Shown: in pieces, positions 8,490-16,773 of the stretch | Layout: every line of letters starts with the position of its first letter | Position numbering within the stretch: position 1 is the first letter of the stretch | DNA from: UBA1141 sp963665155 | Lineage (GTDB): Bacteria; Chloroflexota; Dehalococcoidia; Lucifugimonadales; UBA3495 | DNA length: 64,000 nt | Direction: 5' to 3' | NCBI GenBank assembly: GCA_963665155.2 | Contig: OY761986.2 | Span: 1,364,001 to 1,428,000, forward strand | Position numbers and translations under genes: made by a program | The notes under the pieces: model-generated | What the model was told of the DNA's origin: nothing | The model's database searches: none | The model's input: only the letters and a program-made list of their open reading frames with translations

Positions 8490-9331
8490 GCGAGTCTATC
8501 GAGACCAACGACTGCTTGGTGGCGGTCGACAGCATCAGCAAGAGCTATCCCCGGGTGGATGCGCTGGCCCCGTTGACCTTAACCATCCAAAAGGGAGAGC
8601 GGGTTGCTCTGGCGGGCCCCAGCGGCAGCGGCAAAACCACCCTCTTGTATCTATTGGCGGGAATGATTCAGCCGGACAGCGGGCAGGTCAAAATTGACGG
8701 CAAGTCTTTGTCCGATTTGAAACCCGGCAAAGAACTGGCCCGGTTGGTGGCCATCATGCACCAGAGCAACGACCTCGTGCCCCAACTCTCGGTGTTGCAT
8801 AACGTCCTCGCCGGGCGGCTTAGCCAGTGGAGCCTGTTTCGCTCTCTGATTTCGTTGGTGTGGCCCAAAGAACGGCATCTCGCCGAAGCCGCCTTGGCCC
8901 GGTTGGGCATTGCCGATAAGATCCTGGAACGCACGTCCAAGCTGTCGGGTGGAGAGCAGCAGCGCGTAGCCATTGCGCGGCTGATGGTGCAATCGTCCCG
9001 GGTTATCTTGGCCGACGAGCCGGTCTCGTCGCTGGACCCATCCCGAGCACAGCATATTCTTGGTCTATTGACCGGCCTGGTGGCTTCGCCACCAGGTTCT
9101 TCCTCAGCTTTCTCCTCAGATTCCGGGCCGGATTCCCCTGGCATGGTATTGGTCGCCAGCCTCCATTCACCGGACCTCATCCGAAAATATTTTTCAAAGG
9201 TGATCGGGCTGCGCCAGGGACGACTCCAGTTTGACATGCCCGCCAGCGACCTGAGCGATTCAGACCTGGAGAGCCTGTATAACCTGGACGAAGATGCTAG
9301 ACAGCCGCTTATCGCTGGAGGCGGGCGCTGA
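8486..9331 (+). CDS. PhnC-like ABC transporter ATP-binding protein
   Basis: A 281-residue ATPase with Walker A GPSGSGKT (44-51), signature LSGGEQQR (about 153-160) and Walker B VILADEP (173-179) followed by SSLD. It powers the transporter whose binding protein precedes it. The start overlaps the previous stop as ATGA, indicating translational coupling. Residues around 205-220 form a Ser/Pro-rich insertion (SSSAFSSDSGPDSPG) that is unusual between the D-loop and H-loop regions. Confidence 0.92.
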   Translation: MSESIETNDCLVAVDSISKSYPRVDALAPLTLTIQKGERVALAGPSGSGKTTLLYLLAGMIQPDSGQVKIDGKSLSDLKPGKELARLVAIMHQSNDLVPQLSVLHNVLAGRLSQWSLFRSLISLVWPKERHLAEAALARLGIADKILERTSKLSGGEQQRVAIARLMVQSSRVILADEPVSSLDPSRAQHILGLLTGLVASPPGSSSAFSSDSGPDSPGMVLVASLHSPDLIRKYFSKVIGLRQGRLQFDMPASDLSDSDLESLYNLDEDARQPLIAGGGR

Positions 9332-9351
9332 AGCTCCTGGAAAATCGGCGG

Positions 9352-10107
9352 TTGTTGAGCCTGCTACTGTTGGGCGCCATTGTCTGGAGCTTGGCCAGCA
9401 TCAATTGGCGAGGCCCAATCGGCCACGCTGGCGGCGGCGCAGCGCTGTTCGATTTCGTTCAAGCTTTGTTCCCTCCCGAGCTGTCAGCCGAGTTTTTGCT
9501 GGTCGGGTTGTTAGCTACCTGGCAGACGGTAACATTTGCCGTGGCCTCCATAACCCTGGCGGTTTTGATCGGCTTTCCCTTGGGAGTCATGGCTTCGGGG
9601 ACGCTGGCCGGTTCCCCACGCGGCAAGGCGGCCATGGTTCTGGTGCGTCTGCTCCTAGCAAGTCTGCGCTCCGTCCACGAGTTGGTGTGGGCGGTCCTGT
9701 TCGTGGCGGCCTTCGGGTTCAGTTCTCTCACAGCAATTCTGGCCATCGCTCTACCCTACGCCGGAATTTTGGGCCGGGTTTACGCCGAGAGGTTGAACGA
9801 TGCTCCTGAAAGACCTCTGATTGCGCTGCGTACCGGCGGGGCATCGCCCGTGGGGGTGCTCCTTTACGGACGGCTACCCATGGCTTTTCCCGACTTGCTG
9901 AGCTACAGCTTCTACCGGTTTGAATGCACCATCCGGGCGGCTGCCATCATGAGCTTTATCGGCATACGGGGCTTGGGGTTTGAAATTCAACTATCACTCC
10001 AGGACTTGATGTTCGGTCAAGTATGGACTTTGATGTTGTTCCTGGTGGGCTTGGTCGTGTTGGTGGACTTGTGGAGCTCAAAGATACGGCGGAGCTTGGC
10101 TTCATGA
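9352..10107 (+). CDS. PhnE-like ABC transporter permease (first copy)
   Basis: A roughly 251-residue membrane protein with about six hydrophobic helices and the PhnE/BPD permease pattern RSVHELVWAVLF and the EAA-like loop ERLNDAPERPLIALRTGGAS. TTG 9352 is the first common start codon, but the frame is open upstream to 9301. A CTG at 9328 overlaps the TGA of the ATPase gene (CTGA), in the same way as the ATGA overlaps elsewhere in this operon, so the real start may be there. It pairs with the following permease to form the membrane channel. Confidence 0.85.
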   Translation: MLSLLLLGAIVWSLASINWRGPIGHAGGGAALFDFVQALFPPELSAEFLLVGLLATWQTVTFAVASITLAVLIGFPLGVMASGTLAGSPRGKAAMVLVRLLLASLRSVHELVWAVLFVAAFGFSSLTAILAIALPYAGILGRVYAERLNDAPERPLIALRTGGASPVGVLLYGRLPMAFPDLLSYSFYRFECTIRAAAIMSFIGIRGLGFEIQLSLQDLMFGQVWTLMLFLVGLVVLVDLWSSKIRRSLAS

Positions 10108-10997
10108 TCCGCCCCGGTGCCATTGTCACCGCCTATCGGGCCCGGAGGCGGTCCCGGAGGCGGTCAATAACCTTCGCTCGCGCCTCGGCATATGGATTCT
10201 TGGTGCTGGTTGCTATCTCGTGGGGCTACATCCTGCTGGGAGCAGACAGTGGACTCGCCGATGTGGTGTCTAGCCAGACCTGGTCCAACGCGGGCCGGTT
10301 TCTACGGCAACTGTTTGGTCTCGACTTGGACATAATGCCAGCCTACCTCCAGCTGGACCAATGGGCTGAAAAAGGAAAGCTGGCCTACCATACGTTGGCC
10401 ATGAGTGTGCTAGCCATTAGCATAGCCGGGTTCGGGGCCCTGCTGACCTTTGTGCCGGGCGCCAGGAACGTTAGCGACGGAGACCTGGGTGGTACTCCTT
10501 CCCGTACCGGCAGGGCCATTTTTTTCTTTATACGATTGACCTTTGCCTTCACCAGAGCGGTGCCGGAGTTGGTTTGGGCGCTGATCATCGTTTTCTTTCT
10601 TTCCCCTGGGGTTGTGCCCGGTGCGTTGGCTCTGGCCCTACACAACTACGGCGTGTTGGGCAAGCTCAGCTCAGAAGCCGTGGAAAATATGGACCCTGCT
10701 CCGGCCCGAGCGATCCGTTCTGCTGGGGCCAGCGATTTTCAGATGCTCTCATACGTTGTCTTACCCCAGGTTTTGCCTCAACTACTAACCTACTTGCTAT
10801 ACCGGTGGGAGGTGGTAATCCGCACCACAGTAGTCGTGGGATTCGTCAGCGCCGGTGGTTTGGGCCGGGAGTTTCGTCTTAGCCTGAGCTTTTTCCACTA
10901 CACTGAGTTGGCCTTGATTATCCTCTGGTATTTAATCTTGGTCATCGGAGTCGACTTGGCCAGCGCTTGGCTGAGAAGGCTGGCCCGGTTTGGATAA
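10104..10997 (+). CDS. PhnE-like ABC transporter permease (second copy)
   Basis: A 297-residue permease starting at ATG 10104, which overlaps the TGA of the first permease as ATGA; an in-frame ATG at 10023 would need an 85-bp overlap and is less likely. The hallmark segments are TRAVPELVWALIIV and the loop ENMDPAPARAIRSAGAS, parallel to the first permease. A periplasmic stretch between the first two helices (about residues 40-80) is longer than in the partner. It probably forms a heterodimer with the upstream permease. Confidence 0.88.
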   Translation: MIRPGAIVTAYRARRRSRRRSITFARASAYGFLVLVAISWGYILLGADSGLADVVSSQTWSNAGRFLRQLFGLDLDIMPAYLQLDQWAEKGKLAYHTLAMSVLAISIAGFGALLTFVPGARNVSDGDLGGTPSRTGRAIFFFIRLTFAFTRAVPELVWALIIVFFLSPGVVPGALALALHNYGVLGKLSSEAVENMDPAPARAIRSAGASDFQMLSYVVLPQVLPQLLTYLLYRWEVVIRTTVVVGFVSAGGLGREFRLSLSFFHYTELALIILWYLILVIGVDLASAWLRRLARFG

Positions 10998-11071
10998 CAG
11001 GGCCGTCGGCTCGTTAATTGTGGGAATGCAACGATCCGCGACCGATTCTTCCTTACCGGGGCTGACATACC

Positions 11072-11122
11072 GCAACCGGATGGTAACTAAATAGGTTTTG
11101 CTATACGTCCGGTTGCTATAAT
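11072..11122 (+). promoter_or_regulatory. Inverted repeat and -10 box upstream of formate dehydrogenase
   Basis: GCAACCGGA (11072-11080) and TCCGGTTGC (11108-11116) form a 9-bp perfect inverted repeat, followed at once by TATAAT (11117-11122). No good -35 lies at the usual distance. The right arm abuts the -10 box, so a protein bound there could control the promoter. The gene starts about 150 bp downstream. Confidence 0.35.
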
Positions 11123-11272
11123 GTAAACATACTTCGTAGCGGCATAGAGTCAGGCATCTGTCCCTCGTTTTTTCCATCTAATATTAAAACGGGAAGTGAT
11201 TATACCCAACAAGAAAGCTAGCTAAAAATTCGAGCTAAAAATTGTCGATCTAAGCATTAATGGAGGCGAGCC

Positions 11273-12328
11273 ATGAAAATAGTTGCTGTTCTTTATCCAG
11301 GTGGACCCGCAGCTAAGGACACGCCGGAGCTTCTGGGCTGTGCTGAAAACGCCCTAGGCTTGCGAGAGATGGTAGAGGCCCGAGGCCACGAGCTTATCGC
11401 CTTGACCGATGCCGACGCAGGGTTGGAAGCCCACCTTGCCGACGCAACCGTGATCATCGCCACGCCTTTCTGGCCTGCATATATCACCAGGGAGCGCATC
11501 GCGAAAGCGCCCAACCTACAACTTTTGCTCACGGCCGGCGTTGGCTCCGACCACTTCGATTTGGCGGCGGCGGCCGAGAGGAACGTGACTGTTGCGGAGA
11601 TCACCGGCAGCAACGTCGTCAGCGTGGCCGAACACGTCGTTATGTTAATGCTGGCTTTGGTGCGCAATTACATTCCGTCTTACAACGAGGTTGTTGGCGG
11701 CGGCTGGGACATCGGCAAAATTGCGTCCCGCTCCCACGACCTGGAAGATAAGACCATCGGAATTCTGGGGATGGGGCGCATCGGTCAACGGGTGGCCGCA
11801 CGCCTAAAGCCCTTCGACGTGCATACTTACTATTTTGATTCCCGCCGCCTCAGCACTGCCGAAGAGCAAGTCTTGGGCGCGCGCTACGCCGATTTTAACG
11901 CTGTCGTCCGTTCATCGGACGTGCTTAGCGTCAATATGCCCCTCACCCCTGCGACTCAGGAGCTTTTCAACGGGGATTTGCTCAACAGCATGAAGAAGGG
12001 CGCTTACCTGGTCAACACCGCAAGGGGAAGGATAGTGGACACCGATGCCCTGGTAGCGGTTATGGAAGCCGGGCATCTTGCTGGCTATGCTGGCGACGTC
12101 TGGTATCCCCAGCCTGCGCCAGCCAGCCATCCATGGCGGAAAATGCCCAATCACGCCATGACGCCACACGTGTCCGGTACAACGCTGGAAGCCCAAAAGC
12201 GCTACGCCGAGGGGGTTCGAGACTGCCTGACCAATTTCTTCGATGGCCGTCCCATTGACCGGGATTACATCATCGTCGAAGGAGGTAGGGTAACCAGCCC
12301 TAGCTACAGTTACGCATACCAAGCCTAG
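11273..12328 (+). CDS. fdh: NAD-dependent formate dehydrogenase (D-2-hydroxyacid dehydrogenase fold)
   Basis: A 351-residue metal-free enzyme of the D-2-hydroxyacid dehydrogenase superfamily. The best match in motif content is formate dehydrogenase: VVSVAEHVVMLMLALVRNYIPS, the nucleotide motif GILGMGRIGQRV, NTARG (active-site Arg), YAGDVWYPQPAP (the Gln before APA) and TPHVSGTT (catalytic His). The QPAP and PHxSGTT pair is typical of formate dehydrogenase and not of lactate or glycerate enzymes. It oxidises formate to carbon dioxide and makes NADH in the cytoplasm. This form needs no selenium, molybdenum or tungsten. The start has GGAGGCG upstream. It is monocistronic as far as can be seen. 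Confidence 0.88.
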   Translation: MKIVAVLYPGGPAAKDTPELLGCAENALGLREMVEARGHELIALTDADAGLEAHLADATVIIATPFWPAYITRERIAKAPNLQLLLTAGVGSDHFDLAAAAERNVTVAEITGSNVVSVAEHVVMLMLALVRNYIPSYNEVVGGGWDIGKIASRSHDLEDKTIGILGMGRIGQRVAARLKPFDVHTYYFDSRRLSTAEEQVLGARYADFNAVVRSSDVLSVNMPLTPATQELFNGDLLNSMKKGAYLVNTARGRIVDTDALVAVMEAGHLAGYAGDVWYPQPAPASHPWRKMPNHAMTPHVSGTTLEAQKRYAEGVRDCLTNFFDGRPIDRDYIIVEGGRVTSPSYSYAYQA

Positions 12329-12541
12329 CGGACCAGTTTTCGAAAATATCACGCTCAGACTTGCCTGATTTTATGTGTTCACGATATGAACGCATTTAGT
12401 TCCGATGATCAGCGTTAGCATCGGAGTCCGCCAATGCCACTTGCTTGAAATTCCGGTCAGTTCCCCGAGGTAGGCGCAGAATTCGAACAAAGACCCAGAA
12501 AACTAGCGGAAAACTAAGGTTAACAGTCAAGGAGTGAAGCT

Positions 12542-12853
12542 ATGAGTGCTCGTCAGCGAATCGACCCGGGTTGGACCTGGGACGACGATTTTAATATGTC
12601 CCAAGCAATCCAGATCGGCAACGCAATCTATGTCTCCGGCCAGGTGTCGATGGACTCTGCCGGTACCGTAGTGGGGGCTGGCGACATGAAGTCCCAGACC
12701 CGACAGGCCCTTCAAAACGTTAAAACGATCTTGGAATCCGCCGGAGCCTCAATGGACGACGTGGTCAAGATCACGGTGTATATGACGGATATTAGCGCTC
12801 TGGCATTTCCTGGGCTTCTCATCGAAATAGAGGCTATCGCGGTCAAGTCCTGA
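12542..12853 (+). CDS. RidA-family protein with internal deletion
   Basis: A 103-residue relative of RidA (enamine/imine deaminase), whose members are near 130 residues. The N-terminal two thirds are normal (IYVSGQVSMDS, TRQALQNVKTILESAGASMDDVVKITVYMTDIS). The sequence then jumps from SALA to FPGLLIEIEAIAVKS, which is the C-terminal strand. About 30 residues are missing in frame, including the conserved active-site arginine (Arg105 in E. coli RidA). The product is probably inactive as a deaminase and may not fold as the usual trimer. The start has AAGGAG upstream. Confidence 0.75.
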   Translation: MSARQRIDPGWTWDDDFNMSQAIQIGNAIYVSGQVSMDSAGTVVGAGDMKSQTRQALQNVKTILESAGASMDDVVKITVYMTDISALAFPGLLIEIEAIAVKS

Positions 12854-12886
12854 CTCACCCCGCACTCCCGACCGAACTTGCAGAAT

Positions 12887-12927
12887 AAAAATCCCAGGCC
12901 CGACATTGAGTCGGGCCTGGGATTTTT
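12887..12927. terminator. Perfect bidirectional terminator
   Basis: AAAAATCCCAGGCCCGAC, loop ATTGA, then the exact complement ending in TTTTT. The stem is 18 bp with A and T runs at each side, so it can work in both directions. It separates the convergent RidA-like and DNRLRE lipoprotein genes. Confidence 0.93.
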
Positions 12928-13024
12928 AGCCGGATGGGAAAAGTTTGCCACTCTTCCGAACAATTATGAAATCGGTTCTTTGCTTCCGGTGCTGGCGGTC
13001 GAAATACGCGACTCAATGGCCAGC

Positions 13025-14122
13025 TTACTCTCCAGGCGTGAACTTAACGGTTAGTATAGGCCGGTTCCCCTCCGTCCCGTTTTCTCTGCTGTCGAACCGT
13101 TTGGACGTCTGAGTTGTGGCTTCGTTTCCCAAAAGCAACCAACCGAAATTGGTTGAAGCGTCGTCAAGCCAAGATTGAACATCCGCCACCATCTCGTCGG
13201 TCGAAGCCCAAGTGTACTGACCGAGACCGCTAACCCGTTGCGTTCCGGCGGCTTGGGTCGCGAAATCTCCGCCCGCCGCTTCCCATTCTTGGGTGTCAAA
13301 AACGGTGTGAACCCAAGTTGCGTCCCCAGGAGCAGCGGCGATGCCCCCGCCTTCATTGCTCGCAGCGTCCGAAGCGCCCTCGCCCCAGCGTGCAAGCAGA
13401 CGATGTAATTCGATAGCCTCTGCGCCAGCCTGGGTTTTAGACATGTTCAAAGTCAATGCAACGCTGTCAACAGTGGCACCCTCGGGGATGACGCTGGCGA
13501 TGTCAAAGGCCAAAAGCGCCCTTCTGGCGAGCCCTCGACCCGTACTCCCCGAGAAGTAATATTGACCTGAGCCGTTACTTGGGAAGTTGCTGGAAGCCTC
13601 GTACAAAGTAGTGTCCTTGCTGGGCGCCAATGTTACCGACCCAGGCTCCACGTCAATTTGTGGCTCATCTTCTGGCTCTTCAGTGGCGGGAACGGTAGTC
13701 GCAGTAGGTTCTGGGCTGGGCTCAAGAGTTGCCGCAGTCTCCTCCGTCGGGTTGGGAATAATTACCATAACAACCGGAGGCTCGGGAGTGCTGGTCGCTT
13801 CGGGCGTGGCAGCAGGTGCAGCCGTGGCCGTAGCTGGAGGGGCGTCTGTCGGCGCTAGTGGGATAGCAGCAGGACCGCTGGTTGCCGTTAGCGGTGTTGC
13901 CGCAGGCGTCGAGGTTGCCGCCGGACCCTGGGTAGCAGTGCTTGTGGTAGGTTCCGGCACAGTTGCCGAAGTCGCCGTCGGCAATGCGGTAATGGTGGAT
14001 GTCGCCTGTATCGCTGGCGCCGAGGTTGCCGAGGAACTGCAGGCGGCCGCCAACAACACAAGCATTCCTGCCAGACCGACTAACAGCCTTAGCCTTTTAC
14101 CCCCAACTAAAATTGGCTTCAT
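13025..14122 (-). CDS. DNRLRE-domain lipoprotein with Pro/Thr/Ala linker
   Basis: A 365-residue exported protein. The signal is LRLLVGLAGMLVLLAAAC, with the lipobox LAAAC. Residues 30-160 are a low-complexity linker rich in Thr, Ala, Pro and Ser, then Glu. From about 160 a DNRLRE domain follows: SKDTTLYEASSNFPSNGSGQ, RRALLAFDIASVIPEGATVDSVALTLNM, and near the end WLLLGNEA and KRFDSRE with RPILTVKFTP. Such domains are found in surface-anchored and secreted proteins. No catalytic function can be assigned. It sits alone between two convergent or divergent neighbours. Confidence 0.85.
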   Translation of the reverse strand: MKPILVGGKRLRLLVGLAGMLVLLAAACSSSATSAPAIQATSTITALPTATSATVPEPTTSTATQGPAATSTPAATPLTATSGPAAIPLAPTDAPPATATAAPAATPEATSTPEPPVVMVIIPNPTEETAATLEPSPEPTATTVPATEEPEDEPQIDVEPGSVTLAPSKDTTLYEASSNFPSNGSGQYYFSGSTGRGLARRALLAFDIASVIPEGATVDSVALTLNMSKTQAGAEAIELHRLLARWGEGASDAASNEGGGIAAAPGDATWVHTVFDTQEWEAAGGDFATQAAGTQRVSGLGQYTWASTDEMVADVQSWLDDASTNFGWLLLGNEATTQTSKRFDSRENGTEGNRPILTVKFTPGE

Positions 14123-14357
14123 TCACTTCCTCGCTTTAACCGAATCCCCTGCTTCAGCCACAGGCAATCCGGCAGTAATTTTGGTAATGACAAGTTGTGG
14201 CCTATACGTTGGCCCCATTTTAATAGCTAGATCTATCCTCTCCGTTGTGCTTTAGGGCGACACTTTCATAAGCCGGGCAGCCTTTTACCAACGGATCTCC
14301 GCACTCGCTACCGGCACGATGATATACTTAGTCTCAGCACCCTAGGAGGGATTGTAC

Positions 14358-15404
14358 ATGCAAAGCAGCGGTGTCCGGCTGACTGAACTGTCTCATTGCG
14401 CTGGTTGAGCAGGGAAGCTTAGCTTGGAGGACCTGGTTCAGGTCCTAAGTAAAATTTCGATGCCGACGCACCACGACCTTTTGGTGGGCACAGAGACAGG
14501 CGACGATGCCGCCGTTTATCGGATCAATGATCATACGGCGTTAATACTCACAGTAGATTTCTTTACGCCAATCACTGACGATCCGTTCGAGTTTGGGTCC
14601 ATCGCCGCCGCCAATTCGTTAAGCGACGTTTACGCAATGGGGGGCAAACCCTTGCTGGCGATGAACGTCGTCGGTTTTCCGGCCGATCTGGTCCAGGATA
14701 TGCTGGCCGATGTGTTAAAGGGCGGGTACGCGAAGGCCGCCGAAGCTGACTGCTTAATTGTGGGCGGTCACACCGTGGACGATCCCGAACCCAAGTACGG
14801 TCTATCGGTAGTCGGCATTGTAGAGCCCGGAAAACAAGTAACCAATGCTGGCGCGAAACCCGGCGACGTCCTAGTGCTGACCAAGCCCATCGGCACCGGT
14901 ATTATCACCACCGGATGCAAACAAGGCAACTCTCCACCCAAGGTTCTGCGAGTGGCCGTGGAGACCATGGCGACTCTTAACAGGGCCGCTGCCGAAGCGA
15001 TGGTAAAGGTCGGGGTAAACGCCTGCACCGACATCACCGGATTTGGTTTGATGGGGCATCTGCGGTCCATGGTCCGGGGGAGCAAGGTTTCAGCGAAAAT
15101 TCGTTTTGGGGACGTCCCCGTGTTACCGGGTACGTGGGATTTGCTGCGACAAGGCATCGTCCCCGGCGGCACCTACCGCAACCTCCAAAGCGTGGCCGAC
15201 GCCGTCAATTGGCACCAAGACCTGACGGAAGAGCAACAACTGCTGTTGTGCGACGCCCAGACATCGGGAGGGCTTTTAATCTCCGTGCCCCATGACCGCT
15301 TGGAGATGTTGTTGTTGGAACTGGATGCGGCTGGGGTCGCCACCAAAGCGGTGGTTGGCGAAATAAACGAGGAAAACCCAGGTCAGATATACGCTGTGGC
15401 CTAG
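14358..15404 (+). CDS. selD: Selenide, water dikinase, predicted selenoprotein (TGA = Sec17)
   Basis: SelD makes selenophosphate from selenide and ATP, the selenium donor for selenocysteine and selenouridine. Starting at ATG 14358, which has AGGAGGG seven bases upstream, the frame reads MQSSGVRLTELSHCAG, then TGA (14406-14408), then AGKLSLEDLV. E. coli SelD has its catalytic Cys at 17 and Lys at 20; here TGA is codon 17 and Lys is codon 20. Sec at this position is known in other bacterial SelD proteins. The rest is a complete SelD of 348 residues: TVDFFTPITDDPFEFGSIAA, NSLSDVYAMGG, VGGHTVDD, TDITGFGLMGHL and SGGLL. Without recoding the protein would start at the TTG at 14424 and lose its active site. 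Confidence 0.93.
14406..14446 (+). promoter_or_regulatory. Sec codon and candidate bacterial SECIS hairpin
   Basis: The TGA at 14406-14408 is followed by AGGACCTG (14428-14435), loop GTT, and CAGGTCCT (14439-14446): an 8-bp perfect stem with a 3-nt loop. The first loop base is G and lies 27 nt after the TGA. Bacterial SECIS elements are small hairpins inside the coding region at about this distance with a G at the start of the apical loop, so placement and shape fit SelB-directed insertion. Confidence 0.75.
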
Positions 15405-15489
15405 CGCGCCCATATTTGTTTGACACGCTCTGGGCCGAAAGCTAATATTGACGCCGGACTAAGACAATTTTGCTAGCAAGGTAACGGAG

Positions 15490-15517
15490 CCGCTGATTGT
15501 TGATTAGCGGTCCTTTT
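15490..15517 (+). terminator. Terminator after selD
   Basis: CCGCTGAT, loop TGTTG, ATTAGCGG (one G-T pair), followed by TCCTTTT. It lies 85 bp after the selD stop and just before the molybdopterin oxidoreductase gene. Confidence 0.65.
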
Positions 15518-15533
15518 CCCGAACAAATCGAGG

Positions 15534-16151
15534 TTGAGTTTGAAGCGTCCCGACCAGGTTAAGATCGCTCCGGATCAAGGACGAGGCAACCGGGTGCCCC
15601 CAGGGCAGTTTCTCAGCGACAAATTCCCGGTACTGACCTACGGTAGCGAGCCCAAAATCGATATTGAGTCTTGGAAGCTCCGAATTTTTGGGCTAGTTGA
15701 ACAAGAGGTAGAACTGGACTGGGCACAATTCTCGGACCTCAGGTGGGAAACCGTGGATGCGGATTTCCACTGCGTTACCCAATGGAGTGCATTGGACCAG
15801 ACCTGGGAAGGCGTGTCATTTTCTCAAATACTGGAACTGGTCCGACCGTTCTCCAATGCTCGTTTTGTGATGATCCACTGCTACGGGGGATATACGACCA
15901 ATCTACCGCTGGACTTGGTTTTGGGAGAAGGACTTTTCGCTCACAAGCACATGGGAGAGCCCTTGGGTCAAAGCCATGGCTGGCCATTGAGGTTCGTGGT
16001 TCCCTCTCGTTACGGTTGGAAGAGCGCCAAGTGGGTTAACGGCATTCAGTTCTTGGCAGATGACGCTCCCGGTTTCTGGGAGTTGCGAGGTTACCACAAC
16101 GACGGCGATCCTTGGAAAGAGGAACGATTCTGGCCGGAATTGATGCGGTAG
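15534..16151 (+). CDS. Sulfite-oxidase-like molybdopterin oxidoreductase
   Basis: A 205-residue protein made of the molybdopterin-binding domain of the sulfite oxidase/YedY superfamily. It keeps the cysteine that ligates molybdenum in DFHCVTQWSALDQTWEGV, then the YGGYTTNLPLD and HGWPLRFVVPSRYGWKSAKWV segments that hold the pterin. It lacks the heme and dimerisation domains of true sulfite oxidases and has no export signal, so it is a small cytoplasmic oxidoreductase of unknown substrate. The start may be TTG 15534 or TTG 15540. It lies next to selD but behind a terminator. Confidence 0.85.
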   Translation: MSLKRPDQVKIAPDQGRGNRVPPGQFLSDKFPVLTYGSEPKIDIESWKLRIFGLVEQEVELDWAQFSDLRWETVDADFHCVTQWSALDQTWEGVSFSQILELVRPFSNARFVMIHCYGGYTTNLPLDLVLGEGLFAHKHMGEPLGQSHGWPLRFVVPSRYGWKSAKWVNGIQFLADDAPGFWELRGYHNDGDPWKEERFWPELMR

Positions 16152-16203
16152 GCTGGAAACACTGCAGCATAGCAACGCATCTAGCCAGGTGGGAAGAACA
16201 TCA

Positions 16204-16235
16204 AAATGGGAGCAAGGGTTACCTTGCTCCCATTT
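16204..16235. terminator. Strong hairpin between convergent genes
   Basis: AAATGGGAGCAAGG, loop GTTA, CCTTGCTCCCATTT: a 14-bp perfect stem 52 bp after the molybdopterin gene. The A and T bases close the stem, so it may serve both flanking convergent genes. Confidence 0.85.
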
Positions 16236-16338
16236 CACTTTATCTGGCGGGAGGAATTTCCTATACCCGCTGCCAGCACTACGGGTCTCCGCGCGGCCAG
16301 CACTCGGATAAAGTTCTAAGCCAGTTGGATCCCCAAGA

Positions 16339-16515
16339 CTAGGCAACCTTCCGATCCGGTTTGCGCGTGGGGCCAACTGTAGGACTTGACACCGACGGTG
16401 GATTCTCCAATTCTTTCAGATAGCCACACTGCATGCAGCTAAAGAATTTTCCGAAGGTGTCTTCACGAAGGTATAAATCTCCTTGGCATTTTGGGCAGAC
16501 TTTGAGTTCGAGCAT
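16339..16515 (-). CDS. Small zinc-ribbon protein
   Basis: A 58-residue protein starting at ATG 16515 with GGAGGAG upstream. It has one zinc ribbon with CPKC and CMQC about 18 residues apart (MLELKVCPKC, then FFSCMQCGYLKELE), followed by a Pro/Ser/Thr and basic tail (RKPDRKVA). The frame is open further upstream to 16653 but the ribosome site supports the shorter form. Its role is unknown. It is divergent from hspR. Confidence 0.65.
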   Translation of the reverse strand: MLELKVCPKCQGDLYLREDTFGKFFSCMQCGYLKELENPPSVSSPTVGPTRKPDRKVA

Positions 16516-16668
16516 ATCCAACACTCCTCCTAACGCACCAATATTATTTGGCGGTCTTGATTGTCGGCCCACTCCCATTTCCAATTTTGCATCCCAATTT
16601 TGATCCAGAGGATTTAGCCCGATTTTACAACGCTTGGACACGGGTCTATACAAAGTGTAATACCAAAG

Positions 16669-16697
16669 TTGACACGACTCGTATCAACATTTATCAT
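16669..16697 (+). promoter_or_regulatory. Sigma-70-type promoter with operator-like palindrome before hspR
   Basis: TTGACA (16669-16674), 17-bp spacer, TATCAT (16692-16697). Overlapping it is GTTGA (16668-16672) and TCAAC (16684-16688), an inverted repeat. HspR usually represses its own operon through inverted repeats with TTGA/TCAA-type half-sites (HAIR). The half-sites here are shorter than the HAIR consensus, so autoregulation is inferred and not shown. Confidence 0.6.
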
Positions 16698-16773
16698 GTT
16701 AACTAAATAAGGTCAAGACAGTCGGAGAGGCTCCGTCTAACACGGCAACGCCGACAGGCCTTGGAGACGCAGA

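Noticed and set aside
13587..14255. 222-codon frame rich in Val, Ala and Gly opposite the lipoprotein
   Set aside because: It is the antisense of the Pro/Thr/Ala linker; codon bias of the linker keeps the other strand open.
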